The notes under the pieces were generated by a model. The model was not told the origin of the DNA and made no database searches. It worked only from the letters and a program-made list of their open reading frames with translations. A program made the translations under genes and the position numbers. Below are positions 45,473 to 52,367 of a stretch of 52,367 nucleotides of DNA, piece by piece. The stretch comes from Antrodiella citrinella (Eukaryota; Basidiomycota; Agaricomycetes; Polyporales; Steccherinaceae), in contig SGPM01000189.1 of NCBI GenBank assembly GCA_004802725.1, positions 1 to 52,367 of the forward strand. The letters run 5' to 3'. Positions within the stretch are counted from its first letter, which is position 1, and each line of letters starts with the position of its first letter.

Positions 45473-47143
45473 TCACATAATGATGATATCTCTCTCTACC
45501 ACGCTTTCAGCCGTCTTCCACATCCAGAATGGACCTGCAGTGTTAAGTGAGTACATGAATTCAGAATCGCTGTGCTCGACTTACCGGCAGGATCGCCCGC
45601 AGTGTGCTGCACACCAGACCAGATTCCGGCTAGTCCGATCGTGCTGCATATGTTGCCTACTTGAATGCATTCTCCACTGTGGACGGTACGTCTTCAGTTT
45701 CAAAAGAACAGCGCAAGACAGTCGGTACGTATTTACCTCCATTGTGGTACACCGTCGTATATCGTTTCCTGCAGTAACAATCAGTCAATGCCCGAGCGAT
45801 CGTTAAACCACTTACAAATTTCCATCGGATTGTCCCATCCAAGAATCTCTGGACGAACCCCTTCACGTCTGCATTCCGACTCTGCAGGCCCTTGACGTGC
45901 CCTTCGAAGACAAGCTGCGGGCATTCGGGATAGTCGAACGGGGTAGGCTCCTCTACTTTTTTGAGGAATATGCGCATTTCGAGGATACGGACGGCTTCTG
46001 TGAATGAGTCTTCCACGAAGTATCTTGGAGAGAGGGAGGTGTCGAGGTTGGAGTACTGTCGGGAGGCAACATATTCAGTAAATTCACGACGAGGAATCGT
46101 AAATACATACGTTGAATGCTAGTAGGGTGATGAGAGTAAGTCCATAAGTCCGCGGAACATGAAATCTGTCCAATCACACTCACCAAACAATTCTCTGACA
46201 CGCATATAGTCAGTGACATAAAGTAACAGCGCTCACATATAATGACATACCTGTAATCCATAAAGCATACAAACCTCCTCCACAACCCCTCCAAGCCTGC
46301 CCAATCCTTCGACCCATTCGTTCGCAGCGCAGCTGTACCAGGTGCGGAATACGCTCGGGTATGTTCCAGCCCTAATTGCGGCCGCATCAAGCTGTACGGC
46401 GTCCCCACGAGCTCACGCATGTTCAAAACCACGACGTTCATGACGTGCTCTACCTGCTTCCAGTCCACTTTCGGCTGCGCGCCCGGGGAGGCCGCGAGCG
46501 TAAACATTGGAAGATAGGGTCCCCAGAGGTTCTTGATCGTGTAGTTGCTCAGGTTGTACACCGCACAGCGCGACTCAGCACGGCGTTGCGAGAGTTCGGA
46601 TGTGTCAGTGCCATCGTCCATTGTGAGGGAAAGCTGGGACCGGAGTTGGCAGCAGAGTTGTTCGGTAGGTTCTGTCAGAGCCAGGTCGGGTGTGCGGATA
46701 AAGGGCGAGCGTTGTAGGACATCGTGCAGCCATGTTAGGTTGCCGGAACGAATTGGGTTGTCTTGGCCTGGAAGTAACGGCTGGTGAGGGAGGGAAGAGT
46801 ACACAACGGAGACCAGTGTCGATAACGCAAATAGTAGCTCATCTGCGCTTGCCGTCGCGGGATCTGAGACGACGACCGCCTCGGCAAATATCCGTCTCTG
46901 CAGCTCTCCTCTCCAGTCCACTGTGGCGTCAATCTCTCCCGGACCCGCTGGAACGGCTTTCCGGAGGTCGTCGAATGGGTAGAGGAGGAAGAGCTCGCGC
47001 CACAGGTACTGATCGGTGCCGTCGTATACGAGCGAGTGGAGTTGCTTGCATGTCTGTGCGACGCGGGCGACCTCGCGGGGGTGGCAGAAGGTGAGTATGT
47101 GCTCGGCGAGCTCTGTCGGGACGAGCTGGAAGACGGCGGGCAT
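45473..47143 (-). CDS. F-box protein with large C-terminal domain
   Basis: This is a putative substrate receptor for an SCF ubiquitin ligase. It starts MPAVFQLVPTELAEHILTFC, with the F-box running on through HPREVARVAQTCKQLHSLVYD. A long helical middle follows (VDWRGELQRRIFAEAVVV; YNLSNYTIKNLWGPYLP; SKDWAGLEGLWRRFVCFMDYR). Small exons (including one of about 8 nt near 46108-46117) lead to YFVEDSFTEAVRILEMRIFL, then LVFEGHVKG and RWKF. The end reads ETIYDGVPQWSGECIQVG, then STIGLAGIWSGVQHTAGDPA and GPFWMWK, the GxWSGxxH...GPFWLWK ending common in basidiomycete F-box proteins. The TGA is at 45473-45475. Substrates are unknown. It converges with the hydrolase, whose stop is 206 bp away. Confidence 0.85.
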
Positions 47144-47901
47144 TGTCGATGGCGACGAGAGGTGTTTGCAAGGGGAAAGAAGAGGCTCGGTCGTGATTCC
47201 GAGTCCGGAGGAAATGCACCCATTATAAACTTGAAATTGGTTGTTTCCCTCAGCCCCCGTCCCCCTCTGCTCGTCCCGAACCCGGTCGGGTGTACTTTCC
47301 TGCACAGTGAAACACACAACCTTTTTTCTCTCGTGAATCGCATGTACAGTGCACGAGGACCTTCATTGAGGACCAGACCTGTTGATAGCGCTACTGGAAA
47401 CTGGCAATTCTCAGTCCATTTCAAGAGCAAGGGGGCAACGGGCTCTCATGGGCTGCGAATGTATGAGTGGATTGGGTAGGAAGTACATGAGTATGATGTG
47501 TGCGCTGGGTATGCGGACGATCGTTATAACGTTATCCTACATCCATGCTAAAAATTACCTCACGTCTGCTTCATCTTTAACGTTAACCTCGTGTGGTTGT
47601 CACGAACACCTCTATCGTCGACGCCCTAGACCGAGGGGAGGGACACTACAGAACACGATCGGGGGTCACTGAGCATGCTCGGGGTCGCCACGCCCCACCC
47701 AGCTAAGACTTGACGTATTCTACCATTTGGTTGCGTAGAAAACAGCGTAAACTGAAACCAATGCATGGTCCAGTACGCATCACCCGGACCGCTCTGATGG
47801 CCCGGAGAATGCAGCGCGCTCAGCAAAAGATAGGAAAAAACTTTGAACGTTTGAACAAGTGTAAACCCCACGCCACAGTCCAACACACGCATACTTCCGG
47901 A
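47144..47901. other. Intergenic, F-box promoter and AMT 3' side
   Basis: This 758-bp stretch lies between the F-box start and the ammonium transporter stop. Short open frames show no domain. It holds the F-box promoter and the transporter's 3' untranslated region. Confidence 0.45.
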
Positions 47902-49862
47902 CTACGGCACTTCATCAATCGTCCCGTGCACGTTCTCGTTATCTTTCTTGCTCTTCTCCTCAATGGGTGGGAGACCATTGCCATTGGTATGGCCGTTTGG
48001 CACTTCAGAGTAGTGTGGTCCAAAGGCTGACGTCTCTGCGTGGCCGTGACGATTCCCCGCGGCAGCTGGTATGTCTTTGTCGTACGCGGGTGTCCAATCG
48101 GTGTAGTCTCGTCGTACCTCAACGTAGTCGGTGACAAATTCGCCGATCTGAGATACCTCCATCAGTTTATGCCCTACAGACGAGAGTCTGGGCAGAAGCA
48201 TACCTGAATGTCATCCATGCCCAATGCCTCTTCCTCAGGGGTTGACCGTAGTCGCAGGAAGGGTATCATGTTCAACCCCTTCGCTAGCAACGCTGTGACA
48301 ACAAAAGAGTATCCGACGGCAGCGCATATGTAGGCCACCTGGATGTATAGTTGCTTCCAGTTGTGCCGGATCCATCCACCTGGCACGGAGGTATTCACGT
48401 TGTCTAGGGCGACGAGCTTGCCATCTGCAAAGAACGCGTTGAAGAGCAATCCAACGATTCCTCCAATGGCGTGTTCGGCCGCCAGATCTGAGAGATTCAC
48501 TTGCATGAGAAGGGTAAGCAGTGACGAAATCACGGAGGCGTACCAAGTGCATCATCTATCTGCAGGAAAAACTTGACTGTCGCAATACTGGTGAGCAAGG
48601 GCAAGATCCCGCGAATAGAACTCGAGGAATGACGTACGTTTCGTAGCGTAGTTGGACAAGGCACCCACGACGATACCCATAATCACCGAGGCCCAAAGGG
48701 GTATATAACCAGAAGCCGGCGTTGCAGCGACCTGGGTAGATTCGTTATTCACGCGACATCCCGTTAGAAGCAAATGAAAAAAAGTCGCACCAAGCCAGCA
48801 ATGGTTCCCGAACAGAAACCCACCATAGAAAGCTTCTTCTCTACCCTGTAATCGAGGAAACACCAGACAATGCCTCCGAAAGCCGCAGCAATCATCGAGT
48901 TCCATATTGCCAAGACTGCACGCAGGTTGGCGCCAAACGCGCTCCCTCCGTTGAAGCCCAGCCACCCAAACCAGAGAATGAAAGTTCCCAAACCGACCAG
49001 AGAGACGTTGTGAGGCCGAAAGTTCAGTAGCTCTTTCTCCGAACGCCGTCCTAGGACCCACGAGTACGCTAACCCTGAAATCCCGCTCCCAATTTCCACG
49101 GGTCCACCACCTGGAAGCACAGAGCTCTCATTCAGTCGTCGATCACATGAGGACTTCGTGAGAACGCACCGGCGTAGTCCAGAACACCCCATTTGAATCC
49201 CCAGCCGTTGACAGCCCAAGCCCAGCACGCGAGCGGACAGTAGACGATCGTCATCCAGATGAATGCGAAGACCAGAGTGGGGACGACGCGGCCGCGTTCT
49301 GCGATGGCACCCATCAGAATGGCTACTGTGACACACGCGAATTCCATCTGGTAGAAGCTGTAAAGCAGCTCGGGGATGAGGGGGGAACCTGGACTTGGTT
49401 CTGCGAGCACGTCTTGCAGTCCAAAGTGCCTCAAGTTGCCAATGAAGCCATTCGTTGCCGAAGAGGAAAACGCCAAGCTGTATCCCCAAAAGTACCATTG
49501 GAAGATGACCACAGCATTGCTTGCAGCGACAGCCCAGATGAGGGACAATGCACTTTTTCGGCGGGAAAGTCCAGAGTACAGAAATCCTATGATGTCGGTT
49601 TTAGCTTCGCGCTTCACTCCACTATGAATATGCATCACTCACCGACTCCAGGAACCATGAAGAAGACCAACGCGCCGCATACTATGATGAATGAAACGTC
49701 CCCTCTGTCGAATCTGGAGTAGCACGACTATTTGGTACATTGGATGCCTGCGAGAGTGGGAATACGCACTGTTCGTCAACACCTAGATAATCTCTATATG
49801 AACTTTTCGTCAATGCGAAGGAAAGTGATGGAGGACTTACGAGTGGAAAACTGGGAAATCAT
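47902..49862 (-). CDS. Ammonium transporter (AMT/Mep family)
   Basis: This multi-exon gene encodes an 11-TM plasma-membrane ammonium channel. It starts MISQFSTRVDEQFDRGDVSF and continues IIVCGALVFFMVPGVGFLYSGLSRRKSALSL; the starting short exons join in frame across three introns. Pore features include FAFIWMTIVYCPLACWAWAVNGWG, DYAGGGPVEIGSGISGLAY and LGTFILWFGWLGFNGGSAFG, and later HAIGGIVGLLFNAFFA. The first pore histidine of the twin-His pair is replaced by Glu (PVEIGSG), as in yeast Mep1 and Mep3 but not Mep2; the second His is kept. A C-terminal cytosolic tail with many charged residues ends KSKKDNENVHGTIDEVP. The Glu suggests a low-affinity, high-capacity transporter; this is inference from the family. 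Confidence 0.93.
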
Positions 49863-50545
49863 GGTCAACTATTCTCCTGGGTAGGCATGGAATATCCCAA
49901 AGTTTTGAGGTGAGTCTGCGGGTAACGCTGATCTTGTCCGGTGGAGTTTCCGATTACAGTAGCGGAACAGTGGGGAGAAGCTGATATGCAAATTTTCTAC
50001 TCGTGGAATCCGGACAAGCAAATTTTGATGCTTTAGAAGAGTCCATGGTAGCGCTTACAAGCCCAGCATATGACTCAAAATTTGCAGTACAGGAGGTCGG
50101 GGTCAGCCTCCACTGAGGCTCCACAGTTGCAGCGGTCGGCCTTTGCCGATTTCACCCGCATATTCACCGTCGAGGAAACTTGAAAAGGCGTATATTTGAG
50201 CAGGTATATTGTGAAAACATTATTTAGTATTCGGCCGACGAGAACGGGTACAATTTTCCTGCGTAGCTTGATGCAAATGACTGGTCAATTCTCCGTCAAT
50301 GCATGGCGCTGACACCCGATCGGACGACATAACGTCTCAAAAAGGAAATTCGTTATGTAGTTGGTCGTCGACGACTTTCTGCATATCGCAACATACATGG
50401 ACTAATAGCTCAGGTTCAGTCTATGATACTTCCGTCTTATATCAACGCGACATCCAGGACATGCGTTACATTTTTTCTGTCCAGTGATTGAGTTACAATT
50501 GGTGGACCATAAGGTCGACGATGCAAGATGAAGCTTGAGATATGA
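49863..50545. other. Intergenic, AMT upstream region
   Basis: This 683-bp stretch upstream of the ammonium transporter start shows a repeated gcaaatttt (near 49987 and 50018) and short inverted repeats such as agcctc-cact-gaggct near 50105-50120. No gene could be supported. It is the likely promoter of the transporter. Confidence 0.45.
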
Positions 50546-51230
50546 CTATCAACGAGTGCAGTCACGCCTAACTGCTTTTCAGGTCTTGAATATGTAAGAT
50601 TCCTGCATGTGGGTGGGTTGTCGAATGTGGTATTTGGGGCTTGATATACGGTATAGACGGCCTGACAGCCTCCACTCGTCCCTAGGCTATCAAACTGGTC
50701 AAGTGAGCATTCGGTTCTCCCATATCGCTTCAATGCGCATACCATGCATATCTGATATTGAGTCCCGGGTATAAAGGGCACAGTCCAATCCTGCATGATG
50801 TTAGCCAAGTCCGACTTTCATGCCTGATTGACTCGGAAGACTCACAAACTCCAACGCACTTCCTGCTTCGATCACGAATGGCACGATGAATGTTCTGTAA
50901 CACTTGCGTTAGTTGGAAGACATTCCAGACTCACAGATGGTGTCGCTTACGATGTGTAGATCTGCAGGTAGTATGGGGCCGTTGGGTTAGGGCTAGAGCA
51001 ATGCATTCAGCGCGTGGTTCTTATTTTCAGAAGCACCTCTATCCCACTTGATATGAATCTGGTCGCATTGCGCTGCATGGCGGAAGAGAACGTAAATCCT
51101 TCATAAGGACATCTGAACCGGTAAATGTGGCGTCCTACCTGTCGTCGGAACGAGGGGTGTCTGGACATCTGGTGTCCAGTCGAACGAGAAGCCCTGAGGT
51201 AACAAGACCTTCAGCAACCATGAACCGCAG
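50546..51230 (-). pseudogene. Truncated inverted copy of glycoprotein gene
   Basis: Read on the - strand this matches part of the gene at 34318-36312, introns included. Matching runs cover FDWTP.QTP, CDQIHIKWDRG, NPTAPYYLQIYTS, DWTVPFIPGTQYQICM, FDSLGTSGGCQAVYTVYQAPNTT and LTY..RPE.QLGVTALVDS. Similarity ends abruptly at 50546, corresponding to position 35091 of the + copy, so the membrane segment and tail are missing. Disabling changes include a ~23-bp deletion that removes the donor after IKWDRG and a likely frameshift ahead of the LPQGFSFDW segment. Introns are as similar as exons, so the copy arose by DNA duplication and not by reverse transcription. Confidence 0.85.
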
Positions 51231-52251
51231 GCTGAACGTATATGTGGCAACTCGAATGGAGAGATGTCGGCAAAAACAGAAGGGGTCCAAGAGGTACAGA
51301 AAGATGATTATGGTAAACCATGATAGTAAGAGGCGGTTGCCATTACACGCAGATGGGAGGGAGCATGTGTCTGGCGATTTCTCGGCCAATCGCAGCCTAG
51401 TGAACCGCAGGTCTGGACTCTAACAGTAGTTAAGCAGCACGCAACGCCAACGTCCAAATTTTGTGAATCAGGTCTGAGAAAGAAAATTAGGCCGGACAGC
51501 CACGACGAAGAATTGGAGGATGCAGTGTCAAGGTACAATAAGTGTTTGCATGTAGGTGCCAAGGAAGATAGGTAGTCGACAGGACGCAGTTTTAAACCTT
51601 TCGTCGTGGACCAGGCGTCACATATTTTTGTTTGTATTCGCAGGAACCCTACGAATACACAACACGATAGATGGATGGGACGAGACGGACTGGATATCAT
51701 CTAGATTCCCTTCCTCAATATGTGTTCGCCAAGCCAGGGAAGCGAGCCAGAACTGTATAAATGGATAGAAAGCATCCCTTGGTCATCTTGATTCTTGAAG
51801 CAGTGAAAGCACCGGGAAAGATGGTCGAGATGGTATCTCGTGCTCCTAGATTGACGCAATAGAACGAGGAAAGGGCATTCACAGCATCTGGACCATGATA
51901 ATCAGCTCAAAAGCACACGAAGGGATGCGGCATATACTATAAAGCAGCCTAATATTATAATTGAGAAAGACGTTGACTCAAAGAGGCCCCGGGACTCGGC
52001 ATCGGCAACGATCACGTGCATGTCGCGTCTCAAAATGCCAATATTAATATTAAGGCCTTGTTAAATAATGCCACTGCGGCCATTGCCAGTGAGCCTGCCA
52101 TGACCTCGCGACGAGTGCGTTTCATGAGGAAGACACAGTGACACGCTTCCTAAAGTACGATGTCCTAGCTAACGAACGAGTAAATATATATAAATGTAGT
52201 AAATGTTTAATCAGAGGTAACGAGGTTGGGGGAAGACGGAATTTTGGCCAG

Positions 52252-52272
52252 GCCTTCCGCTTCGCGGAAGGC
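52252..52272. repeat. 9-bp perfect hairpin
   Basis: The arms gccttccgc and gcggaaggc are exact reverse complements around a 3-base TTC loop. It lies 44 bp before a second near-perfect palindrome (52317-52334). It may mark the end of an unidentified repeat whose body runs past the right edge of the window. Confidence 0.6.
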
Positions 52273-52316
52273 GAAATACGAAGACTCGGGACTCGGATGT
52301 TCGCAGCGGAGAGTCT

Positions 52317-52334
52317 GAACGAAAACTTTCGTTC
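52317..52334. repeat. 8-bp inverted repeat
   Basis: gaacgaaa and tttcgttc are exact reverse complements separated by two bases (ac). It lies close to the hairpin at 52252-52272 near the end of the window. Confidence 0.55.
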
Positions 52335-52367
52335 ACTGAAATGCTGTGGAACGAGCCGCGAAGTCCG

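Larger units (their letters stand above)
51231..52367. other. Gene-free right edge with palindromes
   Basis: No open frame with a recognisable domain was found. The last 330 bp hold clustered perfect inverted repeats: aatattaatatt (52040-52051); a 9-bp stem with TTC loop (52252-52272); and gaacgaaa-ac-tttcgttc (52317-52334). Such clusters are common at ends of fungal repeats, but no transposase or terminal repeats were found inside the window. Confidence 0.5.

Overview
This 52.4-kb window is nuclear DNA of a filamentous basidiomycete, most likely an agaricomycete. The genes are dense and on both strands. Almost every one is split by short GT-AG introns of roughly 50-75 nt. The families (HBD-PIF1 helicase, MetR/CYS-3-like bZIP, ABCC transporter, 7-TM DUF7702-like proteins, fungal F-box and dienelactone hydrolase) fit that group. 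No bacterial-style operon, CRISPR array or intact transposon was seen. All functional calls come from reading translated exons by eye; no database search was run.

Layout, left to right: gene-poor pyrimidine-rich DNA (1-897); an intron-containing tRNA-Gln(CUG) (-); Rieske Fe-S protein RIP1 (-), divergent from the large 60S-biogenesis factor URB1 (+); a secreted glycerophosphodiester phosphodiesterase (-); the twin-CX9C assembly factor COX19 (-); a MetR/CYS-3-like bZIP (-), divergent from NPL4 (+); a cullin-N-terminus-only protein (+); an ABCC-type ABC transporter (-), divergent from an F-BAR/RhoGAP protein (+); an RNase H1-type hybrid-binding domain fused to a PIF1 helicase (-), divergent from a WRN-like 3'-5' exonuclease (+); a type I membrane glycoprotein found only as a conserved unknown (+); the rRNA-processing nuclease LAS1 (-), divergent from a 7-TM protein (+); a 2.5-kb gene-poor gap; a paralogous 7-TM protein (+); a dienelactone hydrolase-like protein (+); an F-box protein (-); an ammonium transporter (-); and a degenerate inverted copy of part of the membrane glycoprotein gene (-), followed by palindrome-rich gene-free DNA to the end.

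The genes are mainly housekeeping: mitochondrial respiration (RIP1, COX19), 60S ribosome maturation (URB1, LAS1), ubiquitin/proteasome work (NPL4, F-box, cullin-like), membrane transport (ABCC, AMT), Rho signalling and DNA metabolism. The less ordinary items are the HBD-PIF1 fusion sharing a 349-bp promoter with an exonuclease that may be mitochondrial, the cullin-like protein that stops after the N-terminal repeat region, the inverted gene-fragment duplication about 16 kb apart, and an in-frame 42-bp tandem duplication in URB1.
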